Below, piece after piece: positions 52,542 to 62,035 of a stretch of DNA of 64,000 bases (positions are counted from its first letter, which is position 1; each line of letters starts with the position of its first letter). Below the pieces are notes generated by a model that did not search any database, was not told where the DNA came from, and saw nothing but the letters and a program-made list of their open reading frames with translations. Position numbers and translations under genes: made by a program. The DNA comes from Methanogenium marinum (GTDB taxonomy: Archaea; Halobacteriota; Methanomicrobia; Methanomicrobiales; Methanomicrobiaceae): positions 1,807,276 to 1,871,275 of the forward strand of contig NZ_JAKELO010000002.1 in the NCBI RefSeq assembly GCF_028912405.1. The letters run 5' to 3'.

Positions 52542-53294
52542 TCAGATGGATGCCTTTCTAAAGAGCAGAGCACCCACGACAATCATCACTACTGTACTGG
52601 CACCGAGAGCTGCAAGGCATACCAGGGGGTGAATGGCTGATGTGCCCAGAAGGCCGTAACGGATACCTTCCACACCATAGGTGAGCGGGTCGATGAGTGT
52701 CAGGGGTATCACCCATTCCGGCAGACTCTCGATGGGGAACAGAGCTCCGGAAAGCCCGAATATCGGGAATACCACAAAGTTCATGATGAGCTGGAAACCG
52801 TGCATATCCTCCATCTTTGAGGCTATGGCAATGCCGAATGCTGCAAAGCAGATCCCTATAAGAGTCATGAAGAGAAAAGCAATCACAAATCCTGTGATAG
52901 TGGTCAGTTTAAGACCGATAAAGAGTGACAGAATGAGAATGAAGGCTCCCTGAATGACTGCTGTCGTTGCGCCTCCGAGTGTCTGTCCGAGCATGATCTC
53001 AAGGCGTGAAACCGGTGCCACGAGTGTCTCCTTCAGAAATCCGAACTGTTTGTCCCAGATAATCTGTATGCCTGAAAAGACCGAAGTGAAGAGTACACTC
53101 ATCGCGATGATACCGGGGACCAGAAACTGAAGATAGTCCTCTCCTCCGCCACCCGGAATCTGCACGACAGAATTCAGCCCAAATCCCAAAGCCAGAAGGA
53201 AGAAGACGGGCATGCCGAGACTGCCAACAATTCTGCTCTTTGACCGGACATAGCGCTTCACGCTGCGCAGCCAGAGGGTATATACAATATCCAT
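52542..53294 (-). CDS. ABC-2-type transporter permease
   Basis: Hydrophobic ABC-2 architecture (FALSGALFPIESLPEWVIPLTLIDPLTYGVEGIRY-type region); directly after the ATPase. Confidence 0.92.
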   Translation of the reverse strand: MDIVYTLWLRSVKRYVRSKSRIVGSLGMPVFFLLALGFGLNSVVQIPGGGGEDYLQFLVPGIIAMSVLFTSVFSGIQIIWDKQFGFLKETLVAPVSRLEIMLGQTLGGATTAVIQGAFILILSLFIGLKLTTITGFVIAFLFMTLIGICFAAFGIAIASKMEDMHGFQLIMNFVVFPIFGLSGALFPIESLPEWVIPLTLIDPLTYGVEGIRYGLLGTSAIHPLVCLAALGASTVVMIVVGALLFRKASI

Positions 53295-54278
53295 CTAATG
53301 CCTCCTTCCCATCATCCGCATCCTTATACGGTCTGTTGCGCCCGCTTCATCTTCCCGGATGGTCTTTCCGGTGTAGTGCAAAAAGACATCCTCAAGCGTT
53401 GGTTTATGGATGGAAACTGAGGCAATCGCATATCCACGCTCCCCGAACAACCGGATGAGTTCGGTGATATGCTCTTCTGCGGACTGGAGACGGATGGTTA
53501 CCTGCCCGTCATGCTGTTCTGCACCGAATATCCACGGAGCAGATATTTCTGCTGCAATTCTCTCAGAATCCGGAGAAGATACGGTTACGACATCACCGCC
53601 AACACGGTCTTTCAGTTCATCAGGGGTGTCCATTGCAATAATTTTCCCCTGGTCAATGATGGCGATGCGGCCACAGAGGCGGTCAGCTTCGTCCATGTAG
53701 TGGGTCGTGAGAATGATGGTGATACCCTTCGTCTGGTTCAGGGTCAGGATGTACTCCCAGAGATGGTTGCGTGTCTGGGGGTCAAGGCCGAGGGTCGGTT
53801 CGTCTAAGAAAAGAACGGACGGTTCATGCAGGAGTCCCCGGGCGATCTCAAGGCGCCGCCGCATCCCGCCGGAGAATGTTTTCACCAGACTCTCTTTCCT
53901 GTCTTCCAGTTCAACAAGGTGTAGGAGGTCTGTAATTCGCTCTTCTCTAATCTCTTTTGGGATGCGATAGAGCCTGCCGTGAAAATCCATGTTCTCCCAT
54001 GCGGTAAGTTCTTCGTCCAGACTCTGGTCCTGGAAGACAATACCGATGGATTTTCGCACGCCGTCCTGATCTTTCTGAATGTCTATTCCATTGACACGTG
54101 CTTTGCCTGATGTCGGTTCAAGGAGTGTTGAGAGCATGGAAATTGTCGTGGTCTTGCCGGCACCATTCGGGCCCAGAAGACCAAATATTTCTCCTTTTTT
54201 AATATCAAAGGATATTGCATCGACAGCAGTAAAGTTCCCAAACCGTTTGGTAAGGTTTTCCACATGAATTGCGGTCAT
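53295..54278 (-). CDS. ABC-2 (drug-resistance-type) ATP-binding protein
   Basis: GLLGPNGAGKTTTISML, TFSGGMRRRLEIARGL, LFLDEPTLGLDPQTR. Confidence 0.95.
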   Translation of the reverse strand: MTAIHVENLTKRFGNFTAVDAISFDIKKGEIFGLLGPNGAGKTTTISMLSTLLEPTSGKARVNGIDIQKDQDGVRKSIGIVFQDQSLDEELTAWENMDFHGRLYRIPKEIREERITDLLHLVELEDRKESLVKTFSGGMRRRLEIARGLLHEPSVLFLDEPTLGLDPQTRNHLWEYILTLNQTKGITIILTTHYMDEADRLCGRIAIIDQGKIIAMDTPDELKDRVGGDVVTVSSPDSERIAAEISAPWIFGAEQHDGQVTIRLQSAEEHITELIRLFGERGYAIASVSIHKPTLEDVFLHYTGKTIREDEAGATDRIRMRMMGRRH

Positions 54279-54793
54279 ATCTTTCCCTCCCCTTCATCTC
54301 CTTTGTTCTTGTCCTGAAGTCTCCGAAGGGAACAGATGCAGGTGTCAAGAATTTCTGCTGCCGCCTCCGTTTTTTCTTCCGGCAGGTCACGCACACATTC
54401 CCGGATCTCCCACATGCTCTCTGCAAGGGTTGCGAATTCTTCCCCGAATATATCTGAATGGATGTTTCTCAGAAGCTGGAAGTGTTCACGTGACTGGTGT
54501 CTGTGTGCCTTAATCTCTGCAAGGGTTTTTTCCCCTTTTTCTGTCAGGGCATAGATGGTCTTTGAACGTGCACCCGTCTCCTGTGGAGCGATTAGTCCTT
54601 CATCTGCGAGATGACGGAGCATTGGGTAGAGTGTCCCTTTGCTGGGCACCCATTCCCCTTTGGTTAAATAGTCTATCTCCCTGAGGAGGTCATACCCGGT
54701 TTTGGGTTTACGGTGAAGGGAGTGCAGGACATACAGGGTTATCAGAGACCGTGTATGGCCGTTATGGGTGGTAAATTTCAGAATGCCTTTCAT
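54275..54793 (-). CDS. PadR-family transcriptional regulator
   Basis: LYVLHSLHRKPKTGYDLLREI...KGTLYPMLRHLADEGLI; 4-bp overlap with the ATPase. Confidence 0.9.
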   Translation of the reverse strand: MKGILKFTTHNGHTRSLITLYVLHSLHRKPKTGYDLLREIDYLTKGEWVPSKGTLYPMLRHLADEGLIAPQETGARSKTIYALTEKGEKTLAEIKAHRHQSREHFQLLRNIHSDIFGEEFATLAESMWEIRECVRDLPEEKTEAAAEILDTCICSLRRLQDKNKGDEGEGKI

Positions 54794-55003
54794 GGTGGAA
54801 TCACGTCTGTCCTGGAATGGTTCATCACAATACTGTATTGTATTGAACGGTTCGATATCGTACTATGTGTGGCTGTATCTTTAAAGCTATGGATAGGTAT
54901 AGACGTGTACAGAGAAAAAAATGAAAAAAGGTCAGGAAATGTGCGTTTTCAGGAAGTGCCTGAAAAATCAGGAACAATCCGGAATGCCCTGTTTATTCCG
55001 TTT

Positions 55004-55804
55004 TCAGTCAAATCGTGGGCCGTTCAGAATTAATTTGCACCATGCGGAAACAATCTTCTTGCGTGCGTCTTTCAGATCCGCCGGTCTGGGGAACCGTTCA
55101 AAGGAAATTGTTCTCGGTTGCGGGTATTTTAAAAGCCCCTCTTCACTTCCGGTGATGTGGTAGTGATAAAATCCGGTGAGGTAAATGCCCGTATACGGCA
55201 GAATTCCTTTCAGTCGGCGGGCAGACGTCTGCACTGCGGTGCGGCGATCATAGACGCACCTGGCGCCGGCATCAGCGAGACGTAGTGAGAGGTCATAATC
55301 CTCCAGGATTGATATGTCCCGGTGGCCGCCCGCTTTGAGATACATATCTTTTTTCACAGCAAAATTTGACCCTATCAGCCAGTAAAATCCAAAACAATGG
55401 AGTGCAAGGTAATATTGCCGCCATCCCTGAATGATACATGAACGGATGGTACGGTTATAGAATCTGACGGGGCCCGTGCAGACATCATATCCGCCGGTTG
55501 TAAGTTCTTCCTGGATAGTTTCCAGCCAGGTGGTGGGTTGGCGGGTATCTGCATCCGTGAATACGAGGATATTCCCGGTTGCTGCTGCGGCTCCCTCTCC
55601 ACGGGCACCCCCGATACCGGCCCGTTTCTGGGATATCACCTGGTCTGCAAAGGTTGCAGCCATTTCACAGGTTTTGTCAGAGGAACCGCCGTCGACAATG
55701 ATTATTTCATACATTTCCCGTGGGATGCTCTGGTTTACCAGAGATCTCAGACAGTTGAGGATTGTCTCCTCTTCATTGAGTGTGGGAATGATTATTGATA
55801 TCAT
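55004..55804 (-). CDS. Family 2 glycosyltransferase
   Basis: ISIIIPTLNEEETILNCLRSL and ILVFTDADTRQPTTWL. Confidence 0.92.
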   Translation of the reverse strand: MISIIIPTLNEEETILNCLRSLVNQSIPREMYEIIIVDGGSSDKTCEMAATFADQVISQKRAGIGGARGEGAAAATGNILVFTDADTRQPTTWLETIQEELTTGGYDVCTGPVRFYNRTIRSCIIQGWRQYYLALHCFGFYWLIGSNFAVKKDMYLKAGGHRDISILEDYDLSLRLADAGARCVYDRRTAVQTSARRLKGILPYTGIYLTGFYHYHITGSEEGLLKYPQPRTISFERFPRPADLKDARKKIVSAWCKLILNGPRFD

Positions 55805-55808
55805 GAAA

Positions 55809-56648
55809 TCACCGGATACGGGATATCTGGTTATTCAGGAGCAGGCGGCACCCCTTTCCGGCAGCTGGCATAAGGATTTCCCGGCAACTGTAGAGCGGAT
55901 AGAGGATGAGGAAGATAAATATCACTGCGTTTAGAGTGATAGCAATCGCAAACCACCATGCCATCAGTTCAAGTGCAACAAGGGAAAGCACAGCAGTAAT
56001 GCCCAGGAGTATCACTCCGTTTCTCAGACCGATGCCGACAACCGTGGTATATGTAGCGCCCAGATCTTCGTGATAGTCCAGTATTTCGTGTACAATCAAC
56101 GCTTCACAGCAGATGAACGTGCATACGAGTGCTGCTGTGGCAGGAAGGGAAAACAGCTGGGGAATTGACCCGCCGGCAAGAGTATATCCTGCAAGGAACG
56201 GGAGCCCTCCGAACATTGCACCGTGGCATATGATGTCTGCTGCAAATCTGTCCTTGAGTCTTGCCGGTGTTGCTGAATAGAGAGTCAGGGCAATCAGGCA
56301 GAGGAGCGTAAAGATAAATCCTGCGCCTGAGATGGTAACGGATATGAGGAGTGGTATGCCTGCAAGGATAACACACATCGCAATGGTCTCCCCTTTTGAT
56401 ACCACATTGTCAGCAAATGGATTTTTACCTGTTTTTGCCTTTCCCGAATGATTTTTGTCAATCTCTGCATCATACAGATTATTAATCACAAATCCGTATC
56501 CGGTGATGAAGAAGAAAAGGGCAAAGACAATGAAGAGGTCAGGTGAGATCCCTGCGGCGAGACATGCTCCTGCGAGGGGAAAGAGCGGATAAAATTTTAT
56601 CCAGTCTCCTGTGCGGAGCATTTTTTGGTATCCCTGTATTTTATGCAT
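55809..56648 (-). CDS. UbiA-family prenyltransferase
   Basis: NNLYDAEIDKNHSGKAKTGKNPFADN (NDxxDxxxD-like) in a polytopic protein. Confidence 0.9.
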   Translation of the reverse strand: MHKIQGYQKMLRTGDWIKFYPLFPLAGACLAAGISPDLFIVFALFFFITGYGFVINNLYDAEIDKNHSGKAKTGKNPFADNVVSKGETIAMCVILAGIPLLISVTISGAGFIFTLLCLIALTLYSATPARLKDRFAADIICHGAMFGGLPFLAGYTLAGGSIPQLFSLPATAALVCTFICCEALIVHEILDYHEDLGATYTTVVGIGLRNGVILLGITAVLSLVALELMAWWFAIAITLNAVIFIFLILYPLYSCREILMPAAGKGCRLLLNNQISRIR

Positions 56649-56686
56649 TGTTGTATTGTTCCTGTATTTTTTGTTTGTCCAAACGA

Positions 56687-57403
56687 TTATAATCTGGAAT
56701 TTGAATGATTTTCCCGCTGTTTATTTCCGGAAATCAGGTTGGTCTGGGTAAACTTCCTGAGGGACTCTCCCGATGGGAGCATGGTGTGAAAAGTCTCAGT
56801 ATCGGGTTTTCCGGTAGCACATTGTCTCGGACTCATTCCGCACCACATTGATGCGACAGACTGCTCGATGGTCTCTTCAACATCACTCTGTAGTCTGCCG
56901 AAGGCATGCATGTGGATGAGCATAAAGTTCGGGGACCAGAAATTTGCCAGAAACACCTCTTTATTGATTCCTTTCAGAATACCACGGGATACTGCTTTCT
57001 GATACAGCTCGTCAAGGGCGGCAAAACGGGTGCCTGGTTCTTTTTTTGCCTTCTCGGTAATATTCGGTGAGGAAGAGAACTGTTCAAAGAAGAGGGTCTT
57101 TTTCGGGTTTTCAAACATCCAGTGAAGCACCTGTCGTTTGACATTTTGAATCTGTTCTTCCACCGGTGTTTCCGGATGGATTGCCTCATCAACCGCATCG
57201 GTAAGTGCCCGGTGAATGGAGGCATACAGTGAATCAATCAGCTCTTCCTTTGTCCGGAAGTATCGGAAAAGAGTTCCTGCTGAGACGCCGGCACGGTCTG
57301 ATATCTGCTGTGTCGGTGTTGCCTGAAACCCTTGTGTTGAAAAGAGCTCTACTGCTGCCTCCATCAGGGCTCTCCGTTTTTCTTCTGATAATTGTCTGCT
57401 CAT
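56687..57403 (-). CDS. TetR-family transcriptional regulator
   Basis: RRALMEAAVELFSTQGFQATPTQQISDRAGVSAGTLFRYFRTKEELI. Confidence 0.95.
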   Translation of the reverse strand: MSRQLSEEKRRALMEAAVELFSTQGFQATPTQQISDRAGVSAGTLFRYFRTKEELIDSLYASIHRALTDAVDEAIHPETPVEEQIQNVKRQVLHWMFENPKKTLFFEQFSSSPNITEKAKKEPGTRFAALDELYQKAVSRGILKGINKEVFLANFWSPNFMLIHMHAFGRLQSDVEETIEQSVASMWCGMSPRQCATGKPDTETFHTMLPSGESLRKFTQTNLISGNKQRENHSNSRL

Positions 57404-57430
57404 ACAATTCCTCCCCGTCTTTTCCGTGCA

Positions 57431-57489
57431 TTACTGCGGATTCAGTAATTATTTTCTCTCCGTGTTTAAATGAGTAACTACTCACTCAT
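57431..57489. promoter_or_regulatory. Candidate TetR operator dyads
   Basis: TGAGTA-AC-TACTCA (57471-57484) nested with ATGAGT...ACTCAT (57470-57489), and TTACTG-N6-CAGTAA (57431-57448), all upstream of the tetR start. Confidence 0.55.
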
Positions 57490-57799
57490 TGGATTTTGCC
57501 CTTCTATTTGATACATATGCGTTAAATTCAACGAAATTTGTTCTATACTGCATTACCAGGGAGGATATTCCGGTTACTCTGGTTTTGTCCGGGTGTGATG
57601 CATTTTCAACGGTTTACCATGGGGGAATCTTTTCCCCATGCAATATGCAGTCCTCTGTCCGGTTGTTTGTAATAGACCTCCTCATTTTGCCCGTATGTGG
57701 TTCTGTTTCTAAAACCGGGCGTTTTGATCGGCGGAATTTATAAATAGTAAATTGATGCATGGGTGGTGCAGGCACGGCAGATGTGCCTATGGGGGAAAG

Positions 57800-58948
57800 A
57801 TGGTGTATACCTATTATAATCCTAGAATCGCCCTGATGGGAGCAGGGTGTGTGAAAGAGATCGGAAACCAGGCAAAAGCGATGGGGGGAACGAAAGCTCT
57901 TGTTGTATGCGGCGTTTCGAAACATGGTGAAGCCCTGGGAAAGGATGTTGCGGCACTTCTGAATGGTTCCGGTGTTGCGTCTGCTATTTTTGCGGGGGCA
58001 GAGCCCAATCCCACCGATACCAGCGTGCATGCCGGTGCAAAGATGTATGCGAGTGAATCGTGTGACATGGTGGTGGCCGTTGGCGGTGGCAGCCCGATGG
58101 ACTGTGCGAAAGGCATTGGGATTGTCGCAGCCAATGGTGGTAATATACGTGACTATGAAGGTGGAGGGCATGATCTGAAACCCCTTCCGCTGCTGATCAC
58201 CGTTAACACTACTGCAGGAACAGCAAGTGAGATGACCAGTTTTGCGGTAATCACTGACACCAGCCGGCACATAAAAATGGCGCTGGTTGACTGGAGGCTT
58301 ACTCCCGATGTGGCGATCAATGATCCTGAGCTGATGGTCAGTATGCCTCCGGGCCTTACCGCGGCAACCGGCATGGATGCACTGACGCACTCTGTCGAAG
58401 CATTTGTCTCGACGATTGCCACACCGGTTACCGATGCGGCGGCACTGAAGTCCATTGAACTGATTAAAGGCTACCTGCCAAAGGCGGTGAGTGATGGGAA
58501 AAACATGGAAGCCCGTGAGATGATGGCGTATGCTGAGTATCTCGCAGGCATCGCCTTTAATAATGCAAGCCTCGGGTATGTGCATGCGATGGCCCACCAG
58601 CTGGGCGGTTTCTACAACCTGCCGCATGGTGTGTGCAATGCCATTCTCCTGCCCTATGTGCAGACATTCAACAAAGAGGCAGTACCGGGACGGTTTGTCC
58701 TTATTGCAAAGGCCATGGGAGTGGATGTTTCAAAGATGAGCACGGACGAAGCAGCTGCTGCGGCCATTGATGAAATTAAAGCTCTTGCAGCAGAGGTTGG
58801 CATTCCGTCCGGTCTTGGTGAAATCGGGGCAAAGGAAGAGGATCTTAAAATGCTTGCAGAGAATGCCATGAAGGATATCTGCGGCATGACCAATCCGAGA
58901 GAGGCAGACTTGGCAGAAATTATTGCCATCTATAAGAGTGCGATGTGA
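57800..58948 (+). CDS. Iron-containing alcohol dehydrogenase
   Basis: VAVGGGSPMDCAKGIGI, GTASEMTSFAVITD, GMDALTHSVEAFVS, GYVHAMAHQLGGFYNLPHGVCNA. Confidence 0.95.
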   Translation: MVYTYYNPRIALMGAGCVKEIGNQAKAMGGTKALVVCGVSKHGEALGKDVAALLNGSGVASAIFAGAEPNPTDTSVHAGAKMYASESCDMVVAVGGGSPMDCAKGIGIVAANGGNIRDYEGGGHDLKPLPLLITVNTTAGTASEMTSFAVITDTSRHIKMALVDWRLTPDVAINDPELMVSMPPGLTAATGMDALTHSVEAFVSTIATPVTDAAALKSIELIKGYLPKAVSDGKNMEAREMMAYAEYLAGIAFNNASLGYVHAMAHQLGGFYNLPHGVCNAILLPYVQTFNKEAVPGRFVLIAKAMGVDVSKMSTDEAAAAAIDEIKALAAEVGIPSGLGEIGAKEEDLKMLAENAMKDICGMTNPREADLAEIIAIYKSAM

Positions 58949-59181
58949 ATAAGAGCAAAATAAAAAAATGAGACAGGGGCCCGTCCGGAGGTCATCCGCT
59001 CTTCCTTTTTTCGTTATTATGTGCACTTTCCGTCACGGAACGAATACATAATCCCTTTTTTGTGCTTTATATCGAAGAGTGCCGGAAGCCTTTTTTTGGG
59101 AAAAGCACGGTATGAATATCACTGAATGTTGCCGAGTGTCGCTAAATGTCGCAAAATGTACCGGTGGGAAAAGAGGGGTTT

Positions 59182-60678
59182 TTACCCAAATCTTCTGATA
59201 CTTGGTCTCTGCCCGATGCATTCAAAATCAACAAATCCTTTCTCCGGGTCAGTGTTAATGAGGCGGACTCTGACTTTATGGCCCACTTTCAGGCACTGTG
59301 TACCCCGCATGACCCTGCCTTCTACAGGTGGGGTGATTAGTCTTACATACGTGCCTCTCTCTGAAGCACCGGTGACAAAAGCCTCGAATATTTCCCCGAT
59401 TCTGTCCTGAAGAAGCACTGCGGATGCCGCTTTGCGCATGAACCGCTCAACTTTCTTGGACCCTTTTTCCCGGTCAGAGAGCCAGGCTGCCTCTCCTTCC
59501 AGATCTTCGTAGGTATATGGACACTGTTTTTGTTCAATGACCGATTTAACCAGCCGCTGGATGATGAGGTCTGTGTAGCGCCGGTTTGGAGCGGTGGAAT
59601 GTGTATAATCAGTGACGGCAAGAGCAAAGTGGCCAACCGGTTCCCGTTTTGGGTCACGTGCGATGTATTCACCGGGCCCCATCAGTTTCACAATGGTAAG
59701 AGACAGATCAGGGAACGTCTCCGGGTTCTCTTCCCGTTCATGGTCAAGGAACAGGGAGAGGGATTTTGCATCCGGCTTTTTTGGCAGTTTCCAGTCCATT
59801 TCCGCTGCGGTATCAACGATTTCACTCCAGTATTTTGGTGTGACGACAACCCGCTCGATCATGGGGAGCCCGGCGTCTTCCAGATATGCAACGGTTGTTC
59901 CGTTGGCGGCAACCATGAACTCTTCAATTATCTGGCGGGCAAGGTCCTGACGCTGCACCACCAGATCCCGTACCATACCTTCTTCAACCACTGGTTCTGC
60001 TTCGATGGTACGGAGGTCAAGGGCGCCGTGTTTCATCCGATAGTGCCTCAGGCGTTGCGATGCTTCATGCTGCAGACGGATTTGTGCAACAAGTTCCGGC
60101 ACATCACTAACAGACGGCGGGATTTCACGGGTTCCTTCCAGCCACTCTCCGACTTCTTCGTAGATGAGTTTGGCCTTGTTTTCGATGATGGCCGGGTACA
60201 AACTTCCATGGCGGGTGCTTCCATCGGGGAGAACGGTATACTCGATGACGACAGTCATGCAGTCCTGTTCCGGCAGAAGGGAAGAGATACCTTTGGAGAG
60301 ATGGTCGGGAAGCATGGGGAAGGTAACGATTCCGGTATAGACCGAGGTGCCGTTATGGGCGGCATACCGGTCGGTATCTGAATCGTAGGGAACATACGAA
60401 TCGACATCAGATATTGCGACTTTCACATGTATTTCCCCGTTTTTCCCCTCTTCACAATATTCTATCTGGTCGAGATCCATGGAGTCCCAGTTGTCGATGG
60501 ACGACCAGAGAAGAGACCGGAGGTCACGTACATCCTCCTTTTCCTCCCAAAATATCGGTTTTATGGCATTGACTTCGTGCAGGACTGAGTTGGGAAATTC
60601 GGGGTAAAATCCGAATCTCTCCATTGCATCCCATGCGATTGCAGCGAGGTCAACATAACGACGTTTGTTCATGCTCAT
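59182..60678 (-). CDS. RNB-domain (RNase II/R-family) exoribonuclease
   Basis: VAISDVDSYVPYDSDTDRYAAHNGTSVYTG, HGSLYPAIIENKAKLIYEEV, DYTHSTAPNRRYTDLIIQRL; S1-like C-terminus. Confidence 0.92.
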   Translation of the reverse strand: MSMNKRRYVDLAAIAWDAMERFGFYPEFPNSVLHEVNAIKPIFWEEKEDVRDLRSLLWSSIDNWDSMDLDQIEYCEEGKNGEIHVKVAISDVDSYVPYDSDTDRYAAHNGTSVYTGIVTFPMLPDHLSKGISSLLPEQDCMTVVIEYTVLPDGSTRHGSLYPAIIENKAKLIYEEVGEWLEGTREIPPSVSDVPELVAQIRLQHEASQRLRHYRMKHGALDLRTIEAEPVVEEGMVRDLVVQRQDLARQIIEEFMVAANGTTVAYLEDAGLPMIERVVVTPKYWSEIVDTAAEMDWKLPKKPDAKSLSLFLDHEREENPETFPDLSLTIVKLMGPGEYIARDPKREPVGHFALAVTDYTHSTAPNRRYTDLIIQRLVKSVIEQKQCPYTYEDLEGEAAWLSDREKGSKKVERFMRKAASAVLLQDRIGEIFEAFVTGASERGTYVRLITPPVEGRVMRGTQCLKVGHKVRVRLINTDPEKGFVDFECIGQRPSIRRFG

Positions 60679-60733
60679 TTGATATCATGCCTTTCATGGC
60701 TTAAATATCTCTGGGCACTGATTTTGGGAGCGA

Positions 60734-60820
60734 TCGTTTCTGGTGTATGTGTTGCTTTTGCATGTGGGTATTTGCATGCTGGGAAATGGACGACCCATTC
60801 TTGCTCGTCGTCAGAAACGA
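60734..60820 (-). promoter_or_regulatory. Structured candidate 5' leader of the RNB gene
   Basis: TCGTTTCTG (60734-60742) / CAGAAACGA (60812-60820) enclose GACGAC (60789-60794) / GTCGTC (60807-60812). Confidence 0.45.
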
Positions 60821-61044
60821 AAGACAATAACGTCTGAAAATATTGACGGGAATTTCGTTTATGTGAAAAATGAAATCATTTATTTTAAGAGTCCACGTTA
60901 AATAGCGAAGAGCCAAAAAATAGATGTGCTGCCCACACCGTTCGCAGGTCATCCCTGTGGAGTGTTACAGAAAGGAGATATAAATCTCCTGATTCCTCAC
61001 ATGAGTAACGGATAACGCGTACACCACCCGTATTCTGGTTATTT

Positions 61045-61287
61045 TTAGTTACCTCTGAATGGTTTAGCGTCTTCGATATGAAGGGTTTTTCCTTCAAATT
61101 CCCTTCCTGAAAGGGATTTTTTTGCCAGTTCGGCTTGTTCCGTTGTCGCGAAGATGACAAACCCGAATCCCCTGCCATGGACGATTTGAACTCCTTTGAT
61201 TTCTCCAAACCCGGTAAAGAGATCTCTGAGGTCCTGTGTTGTCATTGAATGTTTTATGTTTGAAACGAAGAGTTTGTGACTTGCCAT
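61045..61287 (-). CDS. RRM-domain RNA-binding protein (copy 1)
   Basis: KLFVSNIKHSMTTQDLRDLFTGFGEI...GRGFGFVIFATTEQAELA (RNP2/RNP1). Confidence 0.92.
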   Translation of the reverse strand: MASHKLFVSNIKHSMTTQDLRDLFTGFGEIKGVQIVHGRGFGFVIFATTEQAELAKKSLSGREFEGKTLHIEDAKPFRGN

Positions 61288-61289
61288 CT

Positions 61290-61355
61290 GTATTTCTCCC
61301 TGAATAGCAGGTTTAGTCTGCGTAACCACCAATGAATGTTTTGGTACGGTGTTGC
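61290..61355 (-). promoter_or_regulatory. Conserved leader of RRM copy 1
   Basis: ACCAAAACATTCATTGGTGGTTACGCAGACTAAACCTGCTATTCAGGGAG, shared with RRM copy 2. Confidence 0.6.
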
Positions 61356-61496
61356 TTCCTTTCCAGGATTAATTGAGACTCCGCTATACCATCTGCAGGT
61401 CTGCAATTTTGCCCTTGCGAATAGTAAGCAGGATACAGCAAGAAGCAGTGCTCTCATGTCTTGCATGACCAATGAGATGCATTCCGCCCTTGTCTC

Positions 61497-61751
61497 TTAG
61501 GGTCTTCTCTCGTTCTGATAGATGGGACGTGCGTCTTCCACCCGGAGGGTTCGTCCTTCGAATTCCTTTCCTGCCAGAGCTTCGCGTGCCTGTTCTGCCC
61601 CTTCAAGTGTATCAAAAGTGACAAACCCGAATCCCCTGTCACGGATGTATTTTATATCCGTGAGGTTGCCGAACCCGGAAAATATCTCTCTGAGCTCTTC
61701 TTCCGTCATTGAATGATTGATGTTTCCAACGTAGAGTTTGTGGCTTTCCAT
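61497..61751 (-). CDS. RRM-domain RNA-binding protein (copy 2)
   Basis: KLYVGNINHSMTEEELREIFSGFGNL...DRGFGFVTFDTLEGAEQA; start at MESHKLYVGN. Confidence 0.92.
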   Translation of the reverse strand: MESHKLYVGNINHSMTEEELREIFSGFGNLTDIKYIRDRGFGFVTFDTLEGAEQAREALAGKEFEGRTLRVEDARPIYQNERRP

Positions 61752-61817
61752 GTATACTCTCCTGACCAGCAGGTGTGATCTGCGTAATTCCCAATGAATG
61801 TTTTGGTGCCGGCGTGC
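61752..61817 (-). promoter_or_regulatory. Conserved leader of RRM copy 2
   Basis: ACCAAAACATTCATTGGGAATTACGCAGATCACACCTGCTGGTCAGGAGAG. Confidence 0.6.
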
Positions 61818-62035
61818 ATTTTTTCCTGTGATTTCTGTGTTTAAAATCTGATTTATTGCCTGTTTGGTCTTATTTTGTCTTATCTGTTCCCATGAATTAT
61901 GCCGGAAACCAAATCGCATCTTCTGGTTTTATGAACCGGTATTATGTCCCGGAATTGTGCCTCCGGTTGCATCAGATCTGTCTATGGGAAATGTTGATAT
62001 GCACGGTTCCCGAACGTGATCAGGCTGATATATTC

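Noticed and set aside
57614-58627. 337-aa minus-strand ORF opposite the alcohol dehydrogenase
   Set aside because: His/Arg-rich antisense reading of a clear iron-containing ADH gene.
59530-60381. 283-aa plus-strand ORF opposite the RNB gene
   Set aside because: Antisense shadow; no domain motifs and the opposite strand encodes a well-supported RNase II/R-family protein.
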